Positions 32,962-43,587 of a DNA stretch of 64,000 bases are shown piece after piece. Location: assembly GCA_949317995.1 (NCBI GenBank), contig OX439035.1, forward strand, positions 5,393,227-5,457,226, written 5' to 3'. The notes beneath the pieces were generated by a model. It was not told the origin of the DNA and searched no databases. It saw only the letters and a list, made by a program, of their open reading frames with translations. A program made the position numbers and the translations under genes. The DNA is from Acholoe squamosa. Lineage: Eukaryota > Annelida > Polychaeta > Phyllodocida > Polynoidae. Within the stretch, counting starts at the first letter, position 1. Every line of letters starts with the position of its first letter.

Positions 32962-33049
32962 AGAGACCTTCCACTCACCATATAAGTCTGAAAAGGCATC
33001 TGTCTTGCTTAAAGATAGTGTGTGCTGCACTTTGAGGTCCCTACTTTTG

Positions 33050-33186
33050 TCACACACTCTTTCAAGTGCTCTTGTGTTGACGACTTGTAAGGCCAAAAGT
33101 TAGGACTACAAGAAAAGAGACTGCTGCACATGAGGCACTTCTTAGGCAAAACTACCTTTTCTCATAGGATCAACACCCTCCAAGGC
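33050..33186 (-). mobile_element. Half copy of the GGTGTTGCTCC-end element
   Basis: Ends ATAGGATCAACACCCTCC. Its inverse aligns with 34088-34200 (AGAAGTGCCTCA, TAGTTTT and TAGTCCT words). Confidence 0.6.
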
Positions 33187-33437
33187 TTCCCAGCTCACGT
33201 CGAAAGGGACTCCATCTTTGAATCTATGAAATCCAGCTTGTCGGCCTCAGCACAAACTTTTCACCTCAACAAATTTCATGAACTACATAAAGACTGATAG
33301 GCCATGAAGTTGTCAACATAGCCGTAGGAATAACGACACTGTAAACGATAACTCTTGAATCTACCAGGGATCCTTGTAACACTGACCAGTGAACCATATA
33401 AATGTAATATATGATGATTATGCTTGCACTAGTGCAT

Positions 33438-33496
33438 TTTAGGTACTGATAGAGTTATTCGGCGGAGTCGAGTGCCTCTATCAAGTACCTAAAAGG
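33438..33496. repeat. Short perfect-type hairpin
   Basis: TTTTAGGTACTGATAGAG and CTCTATCAAGTACCTAAAA pair around TATTCGGCGGAGTCGAGTG. Confidence 0.75.
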
Positions 33497-33699
33497 AATC
33501 AATGACAAGGATTCCACTGCTATTTTTATGACATTTCATTTGCAGTGAAATTCAACTTGACACATTTTTCCCCTTTTTCATTTTAGGCTGCTCACTTTGA
33601 AGATCCTACTTTGTCAGTGTAAAAGTTACTCAATGATACCCAATGTGAAAATCAGGACTAAATTGGCTTGACATCTAGGCCAAAGGCCATAAATGCATG

Positions 33700-33915
33700 C
33701 GCATAGCTTTCAATGACGCGTCAATGCCAATTACCAAGCGCATGATGCATTAATGCATGTACAGCCCTTTAACCCTTTAAGGACTGGCACTTCATTGGTG
33801 CATCATGCCCAATGGTCGGCATGATGCACCAATGAAGTGCTGCACTCTTATTGGGTCGCCATGTCAACCAATGGGCACGATGCACTCCGGCATCACTGAT
33901 TAAGGGTTGAAGGGT
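33700..33915. mobile_element. Two adjoining piggyBac-like MITE pieces
   Basis: A fragment (33700-33768, GCATGATGCATTAATGCATG) is followed by a short copy starting TTAACCCTTTAAGG at 33769 with CACTTCATTGGTGCATCATG and a right end GATTAAGGGTT. Confidence 0.65.
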
Positions 33916-34087
33916 TACTAGCTAACTCATGATAAAACTGTAAATGTCACTGTAGATATGACTTTATCATAGACGGGTTAACTGTGGGGGTGTGTGCAAT
34001 AACCACCAAGCGTCGATTTACATGGCTCATTGTATGAGTTATTCATGATGTGTGTGCAGTATGCAACTATTAATACACTATGGAGCT

Positions 34088-34200
34088 CAGCAGGGTGTTG
34101 CACAATAGGGAATAGGTAGTTTTATCTAAGAAGTGCCTCACCTACAGTAGTCACTCTCTTTCTAGTCCTGACACTTTTTTTTGTGTTACACAGAAGTGGT
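34088..34200 (+). mobile_element. Half copy of the GGTGTTGCTCC-end element, opposite orientation
   Basis: Starts GCAGGGTGTTGC and aligns with the inverse of 33050-33186. The interior includes AAGTGCCTCACCTACAGTAG. Confidence 0.55.
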
Positions 34201-34379
34201 CAAGAAGAGAGGAACCAGGAAAGTGTGGTGTGATTGTGTATATGAGCTTGATGTTAGGGAAACTAGTTGTATATGTCCAATACATGTTCACACTGTACTG
34301 GACAAAGAGCACTCCCGAGAGGTATAGTGTTATTCATACATTTATTACCATAACCACAAATACGAGTCAAATGCTCAGC

Positions 34380-34767
34380 CACTGGAAGGGAGTACATCGG
34401 TAGGCACAATGTGTGCTGCTCCAGCTCCAACCTTATCTACTGTATCACATGTACCAAGTGCAACATTCAATATGTTGGACAGACTTTAGGTCCCTTGAAA
34501 ACACGGATAGGTGTACACTTTGGGAGAATCTCCAATAATGACCTGGATCATGAAATCGCCAGGCATTTCAACATTCCAGGCCATGGAGATCCAAAGAAAG
34601 TAGAGACTCTACCCTTAGAGCTCCACGTGTTAGATTTTGTCTACGCCCCCCCACGTGGGCGTAAATCAAAATATTTACGGGACCTAATAGAAATGAATTG
34701 GATCCACCGCCTCCATACAATCTCACCAGTGGGATTGAATGTGATGGACGCTCCTAAATTCCTATGA
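34380..34767 (+). pseudogene. Penelope-like GIY-YIG endonuclease fragment
   Basis: The C-terminal endonuclease of a Penelope-like retroelement. The frame from 34411 shows a Cys-containing lead (IYCITCTKCN), the YVGQT half of the GIY-YIG motif, TRIGVHF with the Arg, and DLIEMNWIHRLHT with the conserved Glu, ending in PVGLN. The family normally has a reverse transcriptase upstream. None is visible before 34.38 kb, so the copy is 5'-truncated. The remaining domain is open for 119 codons. Confidence 0.75.
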
Positions 34768-35285
34768 CATCCCCAGCTCACCCGGGGGGTGACTTTGCTT
34801 GTCCTAGTCACGTTAAGCAAATTTTTAGAATAAAACCTAGCATAGTCACCCCGACTATATCAGTTTAAATTTTGATTTGACTCGAGTCAAACCAAACACC
34901 TACTATTGGCCCCACTCTGTGGGAAACCATTTGCCCTTAATTGATTTTTCCACCTCCTGAAAAATGAATTTTGTATATTTACCCCCCTACCGAAATGTCT
35001 ATCAAGCCCATGCGCAGGTAGATAGGGGGGTTGGTCATTGATATCCAGGTGTAGAGCTATCTATAACCCTCAAATTATTTTTAGAGGAAACCTTTGGGGC
35101 CCCCCCATATTTTCCTCTAAAAATATTTCAAGATCCCCACTCCCATTAGTGGAGACACCGCCAGTCAATAAATATTTTTTGACACTGTTCAGAATTTCTA
35201 TTTTTTTGACTCTCATACAGCCTGAGGATTCACATGATGAAACCGCTTCCCTCAATCTCTAGGCCTACTAGGGCCCAGAACCTTC
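34768..35285 (+). mobile_element. Probable 3' UTR of the Penelope-like copy
   Basis: Continues directly from the endonuclease. AT-rich with C-runs and a CCTGAGGATTCACATGATGA stretch near 35220, a place where Penelope elements often have a CCTGAAGA-type sequence. The end was not defined. Confidence 0.4.
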
Positions 35286-35354
35286 TCCTACCTGCATTAA
35301 CAAACAATTGTTGATCAACAGGAGTTTCCATGCTACACCGTATCCATGTTACGG

Positions 35355-35455
35355 TGTGACATCACGTTGCCATGGCAAAGAGTGGGTGCACTATAAAACA
35401 GACCAATCTGATTGGTTTGAATCAGAGCGGTAGCTGTGATCAGAGAGTGAGGATG
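35355..35455 (+). promoter_or_regulatory. Promoter-like cluster: CRE-like, X-box, TATA, Y-box
   Basis: Within 80 bp are GTGACATCAC (CRE-like), GTTGCCATGGCAA (near-palindromic RFX X-box), CTATAAAAC (TATA) and CTGATTGGTT (inverted CCAAT, the Y-box form). The first ATG downstream (ATGGTTAGC near 35452) gives only ten codons. It could drive a host gene outside view, a non-coding RNA or a mobile element. Confidence 0.4.
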
Positions 35456-35459
35456 GTTA

Positions 35460-36265
35460 GCATCGTTTCAAATCACAAATACTAACAAACATCCTTGAAC
35501 ATAACAGGAATTCAAAGTCTGTAATAGTCATGGGGAATGCACAGATATTAAAATCTCATCTCAATACATGCTGAGTCCAAAACACAGGGTCCACATTAGT
35601 CTCCATAGTCATATAGTGTGTCCAATGCTGTGAAGCCACAGAGTGACAATCTCACAATCACTATCTCCATGTAGGTACTTGTGAGTTCATAGGCCAAAAT
35701 CCAAGTCTTATTCCTGTCATGGTAACACAGTGTTGCCCCCAGTCCAACAGAGCAAGTGACTACATCCCTCCCTTGAGTAGGAGTTTAACTGGTCTTTTAT
35801 AGGAAGGCAACACCTCTCCTATATCCTGGTGTGAATCATGCATGGTTTAGTCACTATGGGGAAAAACCTGTTAGTCACTGTCTATTTATACACTCATGAG
35901 TAACTCTTGGTAATCCTTATGTGTCATCATCTATTCATATAACATGAGTCAGTCCTGCAGAGTCACTCTGGTAAAGCCCCATGAATCAGTATGGGGCTAT
36001 ACACATATGAATCAGTCCTACAGTTCCAGGTACATGATTGCTCATCATCCACCTCACATGCCAGAAGAGCAGTTCATCTGGTGCACTCAGTGCAGTTAGT
36101 CATAAGCACATATCTTGTTCTTACATATAGATTATAGAGGTATAAATACCGTGTATTCCCCTCACACAGACAAAGTCTATAATTTCATAATACACATATA
36201 CAATCAAACATTACTGCAAATGGTTTACTATAATACATGTGCAAAGTATTATTTCATGATCTAGG
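35460..36265. other. No gene seen
   Basis: Unique-looking AT-rich DNA with CACAGTGTTGCCCCC near 35730. Could be part of a retroelement whose ends I cannot find. Confidence 0.35.
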
Positions 36266-36287
36266 TTGTGTGTGAGTGATCATACCA

Positions 36288-37556
36288 CAACAGCACAGTG
36301 GGACATGGGGCACAGTGGGACAGTGGATCCTTTCTCTAGGAATAGAAAGGAAATCATTAAGTCTCCTCACCAAAGACAGTCACAGGGAGCCCCCCTTCTT
36401 TCTATACTAGACTCTTGTTTATACTCTGGTTCACTTTACCTGGCCGGCTATTTTGTCACTTTTGGGGGGTCTAAGTAAGATTCTATCACTGACCTATCAG
36501 CATCCTCTTCTTTAAACTCTTAGAGATATGGAGTTCATTCTTTTATTCATGTAATAACCACTAAAAATGTCAACTTTGGCTTGAATGTTGCAGCACCAAA
36601 GTATATGTGCCATAAGGTACACCCTAAAATCTTTAGCAAAATAGGCCTGGGGCACAGTTGGACAGTCATTTTCGGGGCACAGTGGGACACATCCAATGGT
36701 TTCCTGGTTGGCATCATGTACTCATCTCAAAATAAGCTCAAAATATAAGATTTATAGAGATTGTGAACAAGTTATATACAGAGATAAACATACTCCCTGT
36801 TTTGATTAAATCACAAAGGTGTCCCACAGTGCCCAAGCATTCTCTGCAAATACTGACATCACTTACATGTTCTCAATAACCAGTTGAGATAAAAGTGTCA
36901 ATACTGAGGATACCCACTGGAAAATTATTCATATCTGTATAAATCTGTAATTTAGGTGCTTGGAAAATGAGATTTGATGAAAAGTGAACATGTATATATG
37001 ATTTCCTTGATCCAGCACTGTCATGATTGTCAGACCCTCTGCATTTTATCGTTCCTTGCAGAAGAGGGGTGGGGTTATCAGACTGGTGTAGGTAATTGAA
37101 AAGTATGATGTTTATAGACAAGCCAGATTCCTCACACCAATGTCTATTCGTGCCACTGCAAGAGCAGCTGTATATTTCAGGTTTAATCATCATAGCAGTC
37201 CATTTGCTGGGCAGTGAATGTTAAGTCATTTTGGGGACAAAAACTGCAACTGACAGCAAATAGCACAGTTGTGAAATAATGGTGTAGAATAGGTTAATGA
37301 TGTTGAGAAAAATTACATTATATTGATGGGAGGGATCATGGCAATTAAGGAACCTGATGTCCCACTGTGCCCCATATTTTTTTTTTTTCAAGAAAAATTC
37401 AATTCCATGAAATACAAATTACTTAGAAATTCATTACTATTCTATGATTGACGCCAATATTCAAGGGTATCTTTTTAGAACAATAGTTGTTTCTCTTAAG
37501 AATCAATCTTCAGAGGAGAGCAAAACTGACCAAAAGTGTCCCACTGTGCCCCAGTC
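36288..37556. repeat. Region with seven copies of GGGGCACAGTGGGACA
   Basis: Plus-orientation copies lie near 36292, 36308, 36651 and 36676. Inverse copies lie near 36821, 37361 and 37538. All plus copies precede all inverse ones, so the region is a large inverted repeat in its motif order. AT-rich DNA lies between. No gene seen. Confidence 0.75.
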
Positions 37557-37609
37557 TCCCCTACTCAAAATGATAGCAGGAGGGCACTTATTTATGGAAT
37601 ATGCACTAT

Positions 37610-38440
37610 TCCTAAACAAGGCAGGTGGCATTTCACTCTAATGTGGTGAGTGGAAGTTGAAAGGTGAAACATTTTAAGATGACTGGGTTATCATTTGAAT
37701 CTTACTTTAGTCTATAGATTGGGATATACATTTGCAAAATTGGCATTGCCAAACTGAGGACTGCATCGATAGGGTTTCAGTGGGTTCCTATAAAATTAAA
37801 ATTCCCTAATTCAGGACCACTCTTTCTTATACAGGTTCCCATTTAGCTAATGTGCTGGATAACTTCTTTATCCATGTTCCCAAACTTGCCTGACTTCATT
37901 TGCACATTAGCCGTGAGAGGGGGAGCCACTGCATGGACTACTTAATTAGGCAGGGGGTCGTTAGATTAAACTAAAACTTTTTTTTTCCCATGAAACCTCA
38001 GACCCTGCCCTATCATATCCTGAAGTGAGGTGGTAACAGCCTTTCTCAATGTCAAGATATGAGCAGGTCCATTTGTGTAGATCACAGTGAAATTCCTACT
38101 GGTTTTCAGTGCTTTTTCCAAGCAGCAACTTTTATCATCGAAGACTCATGCACTAGACAAGTGAAAGCTCTAGAGCTGCCAAACTGCATATATGTATTGA
38201 ATACAGTCACATGGTGATGAAAAGGGCATTGCTTTTGCAAAATATGGTGTGGCATTCCCCGGAGAAAATCACAACCTACAGGGTGGGGCTTCTGTAGACT
38301 GAGTCACTGAATCCTACCGTCTGTGTCACGGGTTGGCCGTTCACAGACTGACTGCGATGCATTGGCTTTTTGGTGGCAAGTAAGATATTACTATGGCAAC
38401 TAATAGTTATGTCATATGCACGTCAAAATGGCCGCCACTG
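37610..38440. other. No gene; one small repeat piece
   Basis: 37610-37680 matches the interior of the 31.28-kb element (AACAAGGCAGGTG, CTAATGTGGTGAGTG). The rest shows nothing recognisable. Confidence 0.45.
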
Positions 38441-38645
38441 TCTTTACTACTGCAGGTGGGCTTCCCTAGCCCACTTAAAAGGGTCTATTTCTCCTCTTTC
38501 CTATCCCCTCGGGATGTGTGTGGTGCACATATGTGCAGGCACCGACACATTCCTCTGTTAAATTGTGTAATGTAGTTCTCGCCATGAATATCACCTTAGC
38601 TGTCGAAATGGCGTTAAACATCTATTACTCACTCACTCACTACTG
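38440..38645 (+). mobile_element. LINE/SINE-type element end with (ACTC)n tail
   Basis: Shares GGGTCTATTTCTCC, TTTCCTATCCCCTC, GGTGCACATATG and GCGTTAAACATCTATT plus an ACTCACTCACTCACT tail with 63765-63910 and others. This kind of GTTAAACA end with a tetramer tail is common in invertebrate non-LTR elements. Confidence 0.6.
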
Positions 38646-39315
38646 CAGGTATCATCAGATTTGTGATAATTACACTTTCATAAAGTGTTATTGAACAAGT
38701 AATCAATGGATAATTCATGACAAGTGTGTGTTAGTGAAGGATAATTACATGAGGGCATAGCCCGAGTGTAATTACCCTTTGCTAACACACACGAGTCATG
38801 AATTATCCATTGACTACTTATTTTATTCTACGAAACCAATAAATAATCAATAGAATACCAATAAATTCAAGTTGAAAACAAAATCTTTTCCCCTTCCCCG
38901 GGATTCGAAGCCAGTGATTGTGTGTACACGATCGGTACATACACCTCGTCGCCCGGCAGCGGACAGCGACAGCGCCCGGCAGTCCTTGGTTTGGTTTGAA
39001 CGCGTCCCGCAGTACCGTATATCCTTGTGTTAAGGCCTGGTCAATTTGCCACTTAGTAAGGAGGTTTATGTGGTAGGCAGTACCAATACAAGCCTGGGCT
39101 CATAGACAGGGAAATATGGTATGCATGTTTGATTTGAATGCGTCTCGCGGTTATGGCAGCGGTACACGGCGAAAAATAGTGTTTGTACACGATCGGTACA
39201 CACACCTCATCGCCTGGCAGCGGACAGCTAAAGCTTTGAATGCGTCTCGCGGTTATGTTTGTGTATAATACACCTCATCGCCCGGCAGCGGACAGTGACA
39301 GCGCACACGGCGAAA

Positions 39316-39379
39316 AAAGACGCCCCCAACCGGGACTCGACCCGCGTACCTGCGCTAACCACTAGACCACCGCGTCTCC
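39316..39379 (-). other. tRNA-derived module
   Basis: Minus strand: an A box TGGTCTAGTGG and a B box GGTCGAGTCCC, with ends GGAGACG and CGTCTTT that can pair over seven positions, two of them G-U. It is 64 nt, with a shortened anticodon arm, so it is a SINE-type derivative, not a tRNA gene. Confidence 0.65.
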
Positions 39380-39510
39380 TCCTTCAGCGGCCGTCTCGGC
39401 TTGGCTATGTTTGGATGCGGACAGTAGGGAACAAAAATATATGCCCGGACCGGGACTCGTCCCGCCTACCTCTACAAGCTTACCAAGCAAACCCAGACCA
39501 TGACACGTCA

Positions 39511-39735
39511 GTCCCTGTGGCGCAATACTTAGGGAGTTGGATTTGGGATGTGATACTGCTGGTTCGATCCCTACCCTGGCAATGAAAATTATCGTAGGTT
39601 TTAACATGTAACATATGACATGGAAGGACATGAGAGGCGTGCAGGTTATCCATGGATAACCGCACGGCATGCAGGTTATCCATGGATAACCACACGCCTT
39701 GTAAAAGTGATGTTACAGCCTTCAGCGTGTGCAAT
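39511..39735 (+). mobile_element. tRNA-headed SINE, copy 1
   Basis: The head GTCCCTGTGGCGCAATACTT (A box) and TGGTTCGATCCC (B box near 39570) resembles an Arg-type tRNA. The body has TTTTAACATGTAACATATGA, two GGTTATCCATGGATAACC palindromes and CAATATCGACAGGTAT. Confidence 0.7.
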
Positions 39736-39949
39736 ATCGACAGGTATTTGCATGGGAATATCCAGGAAAAGCACTAAGAATCCCAAAAATCGTGGAATAA
39801 TCAGTTCTAATTTGATGTAATCCCCAAAGGTGAGACAAAGATCTATCCAAACATATATCACTTATCGTGTAAATATAATGTTTTCAATGTAATCCAACCT
39901 TTTGACTAGGGCTTCTGCAGAAAGGTGGGCTCATGTTTTGGGAGCAGTT

Positions 39950-40050
39950 TAACACTTTAAGGGCCGCTAATGCATTAATGCAGGATTCAGTGGCGGATTT
40001 AGAGGGGGTGCGTGGGCGCTCCCCCCCCCCCTCCTTTTTCTCTGTAGGGA
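39950..40050. mobile_element. MITE stub joined to a hAT-type end
   Basis: TTTAAGGGCCGCTAATGCAT (piggyBac-like MITE left end) breaks off into CAGTGGCGGATTTAGAGG, the hAT-type end also seen at 58956. Confidence 0.55.
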
Positions 40051-40114
40051 GCGTAGCGACCATAGCAGCTCTATTATGGTTTCGGTTCTGTCCATAGGCA
40101 CTGCTATCTTTATC

Positions 40115-40160
40115 ATGACGTCAGTTTTGACGTCATACTGCTGTCATGACGTCACCTGTG
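40115..40160. promoter_or_regulatory. Three perfect CRE octamers
   Basis: TGACGTCA occurs three times within about 45 bp, followed by a TGACATC. CREB/ATF factors bind this octamer. It lies just upstream of the GC-rich block. Confidence 0.5.
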
Positions 40161-40174
40161 ACATCCTATTTTGG

Positions 40175-40490
40175 TCAGTTCATCGCTAGCACTTTGCACC
40201 TCCTGAGAGATGAGCTGAAAGGTGACGCTCCGATGTACACCCTGAGGGTGCCGAGGACACAGTGGTAGTCTCCAGAAGCAGATCTTCGGCAAACCTCCAC
40301 TCCATACCTACGTTCTGGGCCGGGGGTCTGGGCCTCTAGAACAAGGTATGGCCGGGAGACTAGCCAGAGTGGTGCTCTGTGCTCCAGTGGACGCATTACA
40401 TGTGTAGTTTCCATGGTGATATCACTAAGGGGCTACGTCACCTGGACAGAGAGACGCTGGTTTGTTTCCCCGCACTGAATGACATGAACG
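40175..40490. other. GC-rich, coding-like block, unassigned
   Basis: Composition and long frames on both strands (80 codons on minus, 40175-40414; HGDITKGLRHLDRETLVCF on plus near 40410-40470) suggest former or present exon sequence. No family is recognised and no clean splice pair was found. Confidence 0.25.
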
Positions 40491-40524
40491 GTATGGGCAA
40501 GAATAGTATAGGCCTAGTACTATA

Positions 40525-40700
40525 CAGTCAACCCTCACTTCCTCGATCCTTTGATTCCTCAGATCCCTCATTACCTCAGACAGAAAATCTGGAACTACCT
40601 CTCTGTTCTCTATAATATTTGGACTTAACTCCTTGGATAATTTGCTTCCTCAGACATTTCTCCTTGCATTTTCCATATCTGAGGAAGCAAGGACTGACTG
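40525..40700. mobile_element. pogo/Tigger-like MITE
   Basis: Flanked by TA. Ends CAGTCAACCCTCACTTCCTC and the inverse-type GAGGAAGCAAGGACTGACTG. CAGTCAACCCTC is close to the Tigger terminus. It is 176 bp, non-coding. Confidence 0.8.
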
Positions 40701-40804
40701 TACTATTCTTGGTGTGGGTGTAACTTCAAAGTTGTAGATTTCACTGGGTTAGGCCTAGGTGATAAGAGATGGCCTTGGTTTTACTGTTTGTGAAAACTAC
40801 ATAG

Positions 40805-41400
40805 GGGCCCAGATGGGTAAAATCGACAAGGGGACAAAGCCATTTCTTAAAATCGACAAGGGACATGGACTTTAGGGACAAGTGACAAGGCCACTTCTTA
40901 AAATCGACAAGGGACATGGGCTTAGAGACAAGGGACAAAGCCACTTCTTAAAATCGACAAAGGACATGGGTTTGAGAGACAAAGGACAACAACCACTTCT
41001 TAGAATCGACAATGGAAATGGGACCACCCTGTCTAGGGCCCTCTACATAGGGACAACATGACAAGGCCACAATGTAGACCTAGCTAAAATTGAGCATTGA
41101 GAATCGCCAAGGGAATGTGGGGGGAGGGGTAGGGTTAAATAATATGGGGGTCTAGACAGAGGGGGGTCCCCATGTCACATGTCGATTTTAAGAAAAGGCA
41201 ATGTCACATGTCATTAAATTTCTATTTCCTCATGTCTTTGTCACTAAGCTCCATGTCACATGTCGATTTTAAGATAATATCATGTCTCATGTCACTAATT
41301 TTTTACTCCTCCATGTCCTTGTCACTAAGCTCCATGTCACATGTCGAATTTAAGAAATGGCCATGTCACCCTGTCGAATTTAGGGGTCTAGACCCATTAA
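40805..41400. mobile_element. Foldback element with repeated arms
   Basis: The left arm (40825-41015) has four or five ~50-bp units with CTTCTTAAAATCGACAAGGG and GACAAGGGACAAAGCCAC. The right arm (41170-41385) has three or four inverse units with CATGTCACATGTCGATTTTA and CCATGTCCTTGTCACTAAGC. The centre holds GGGGGTCTAGAC words. Confidence 0.8.
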
Positions 41401-41504
41401 TATCCATTTGCTATTAACCTTTGTTTCGCCTGACAAATATACGGAGGCTGTGGGCTTATTCTCTTATCTTTTCAAATCCCCCCTCTCTTTCTTTTGTTTT
41501 AGAG

Positions 41505-41618
41505 GGGGGGGGGCCACCAGAGCTCAAGAAAAAATGTGGCTTGGACCACGGATGGGAGTGGCAACTCCTATCCGTGGTCCTTGCCACATTTTTCTTGTTT
41601 ACCCTAGATGAGGGGAGC
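41505..41618. mobile_element. Short foldback element
   Basis: AGAAAAAATGTGGC and GGACCACGGATGGGAGT pair with ACTCCTATCCGTGGTCC and GCCACATTTTTCTT. Confidence 0.8.
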
Positions 41619-41659
41619 TAAATGAGAGGCGCCCCCCCCCCCTTTTCAAAATCCTGGAT

Positions 41660-41835
41660 CCAACCCTGGCGAGTAACTCGTCAGGGCTTCATTCATGCAT
41701 TAGGCCGACCCTACAGGGTGGTACAGCCTCCCCCCTCCCTCCCTGTAGGGTCAGCAATAAAGGTAGTCCAGCATGCCGACCAATGGGCATGCATGATGCA
41801 CTCCTGCAATAGCGGCCCTGAAAGGGTCAAAGATT
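41660..41835. mobile_element. piggyBac-like MITE copy, right part
   Basis: GGCGAGTAACTCGTCAGGGC, GACCCTACAGGGTGG, GCCGACCAATGGGCATG and a right end AGCGGCCCTGAAAGGGT. Confidence 0.65.
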
Positions 41836-41879
41836 TCTCTGAAACTGGTCAGAGATTTGCTGCAACACACTCTGTGGTG

Positions 41880-42220
41880 GTGGTAGTCTTATATTAGATT
41901 TGCCCCCAAAAGACCCTCAGAAAGAACCCCCCCCCTCCCCTGATGTCAATTGTTTTCGCGGATCTGGCTGAAAACCCCACAACCCCGCCTCCTCTCTCTT
42001 GATAAATAATAACCATTCCCTGATAGGTCACCCAAGTCCCATCTAGCACCTAGAACCTGGCGACTGTTCCCAGTTGGTAAAAATGCCGGGGGTCTAGGGG
42101 TACTGGAATTGATCATAACCACTAAAACAGTTTTCAAATAAGCGCCTGTCTCATATAAGCGGCAGGGTACAGTGGGATTGAAATCTACAAGCGTCCAGGC
42201 GCTTATATATACGGGCCTCT
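41880..42220. mobile_element. MITE right end plus 'TAAGCGC' family fragment
   Basis: GATAAATAATAACCATTCCC (about 42000) is the end of the GGTCATTAT family. From 42095, CAAATAAGCGCCTGTCTCA, GGGTACAGTGGGATTGAAAT and GGCGCTTATAT belong to the TAAGCGC family. Confidence 0.55.
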
Positions 42221-42594
42221 AGGGTAGGTCTGCAATCTGAGTACCCCAGTATGTAAAAAGGGAGTGGGCCAAGGCCTGTCAATGACCATCTGTTTATTAT
42301 CCAACACAGATGTGACGCCCAAAGCTTGGTAGAAAGTGGATATTACTTCCATGACATATGACCAATTACTTGTACTGTATGCACAGTTCTAGGTATAACA
42401 TTTCTAAATATGATACATTATGACGTCTGTGGTTTTTATCACTGGATAAATTATTGTCTTATTTTTCGTTAACACCCTCTTATTCTGCTCTTTGTCTCTC
42501 ATTCTGCTCTTTTGCATTATTCTGCTCCCATTCAATCCCCTTTTGTCTCTTTTATTTTAGCCTCATTCTTTTGTCTGTCCATCCGTCTATCCGT

Positions 42595-42619
42595 CTGCTT
42601 CTCTCTCTCTCTCTCCCTC

Positions 42620-42653
<34 letters not shown>

Positions 42654-42819
42654 CCTCTCTCCCTCTCTGCTTCTTTCTTTATTTCTCTGTCTCTCTGCTT
42701 CTTCCTCTCTATCACTATCTCTTTCTCTGACTCTCTCTGTCTCCCCCTCTCTCCCTCACTCTCTGTCTCTCTGCTAGTTTCACTCTCATTCTCTCTCTCT
42801 CTGCTTCTTCCTCTCTCTC

Positions 42820-42888
<69 letters not shown>

Positions 42889-42895
42889 CTATCTC
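42595..42895. repeat. (CT)n and (TCTA)n microsatellite
   Basis: About 300 bp of CT-rich simple repeat ending in six ATCT tetramers. Confidence 0.97.
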
Positions 42896-43329
42896 AATCT
42901 TTTCTCCAACATTAGAGGCGAATGCACCGAGGACGAAGGTGTCCAATATGCTGCTGTGAGTCAGGAGTCAAATCAGACAAAGCAATTCGAGATATGTAGG
43001 ATGTTTTTTTCTCTAATATCAATTACATTGTACTGTTGAAAGATCCATCCTGGAAATTTAGTGCCTATAAATGGGTGCTCTAAAAAATTTCAGGGTGTCA
43101 CTTCGTCACTTTTTAGGATGGATGGAGCATTACTCCATCACTTTTTATGTGTGCCAATGTACTGGTAACCTTTGAAATTGTCGCCGTCCGTCATTTTGTA
43201 ATCACGACCATCACCCTTTACCCATGTATAAAGGCACAATTGTACTGCCATGGGATCACTCCACTCTTTAGATGATAGAAGACGTGCACACACATGAATG
43301 GGGTATATAGAATCTATTACATTCTTGTT

Positions 43330-43392
43330 GTTTCTGTCTGTCTGTCTCTCTGTATCTCTGTCCATCTGTCTCTCTGTCTCTGTCTGTCTCTG

Positions 43393-43437
<45 letters not shown>
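43330..43437. repeat. (CTGT)n/(CT)n microsatellite
   Basis: CTGTCTGTCTCT words then pure CT to about 43435. Confidence 0.95.
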
Positions 43438-43587
43438 CTCTCTATATCCTTCATTCTCTCCATGTATTTCTTGGCTCCTCCTTTTGGGAGCTCTATAGAC
43501 TATGTCACACCCATGCAGCACAACATGGCGTGGCAGTACAGTGCAGCTCAAATATTTTTTTTAATAAAAGTAGAACAGACTAGATTT

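Larger units (their letters stand above)
38690..39775. mobile_element. Composite repeat element, copy 1
   Basis: Order: a ~125-bp hairpin (CAATGGATAATTCATGAC arms), a TTTCCCCTTCCCCGGG-type link, ~110-bp modules (GCGTCTCGCGGTTATG, CACGATCGGTACA, CGCCCGGCAGCGGACAG), a tRNA-like sequence on the minus strand, then a plus-strand SINE with a tRNA-type head and a CCATGGATAACC hairpin body. The same order recurs at 49070-50195. Confidence 0.75.

Noticed and set aside
35210-35250. Hammerhead ribozyme in the Penelope 3' region
   Set aside because: CTGAGGA and GAAAC are close to core boxes, but no adequate stem II or stem III could be paired.
40175-40414. Minus-strand 80-codon protein gene
   Set aside because: No splice sites, no recognised motif, and a plus-strand frame over the same bases is equally plausible. 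Kept only as an unassigned GC-rich block.
42454-42777. Ser/Leu-rich frame of about 107 codons
   Set aside because: Produced by the CT-rich tract.
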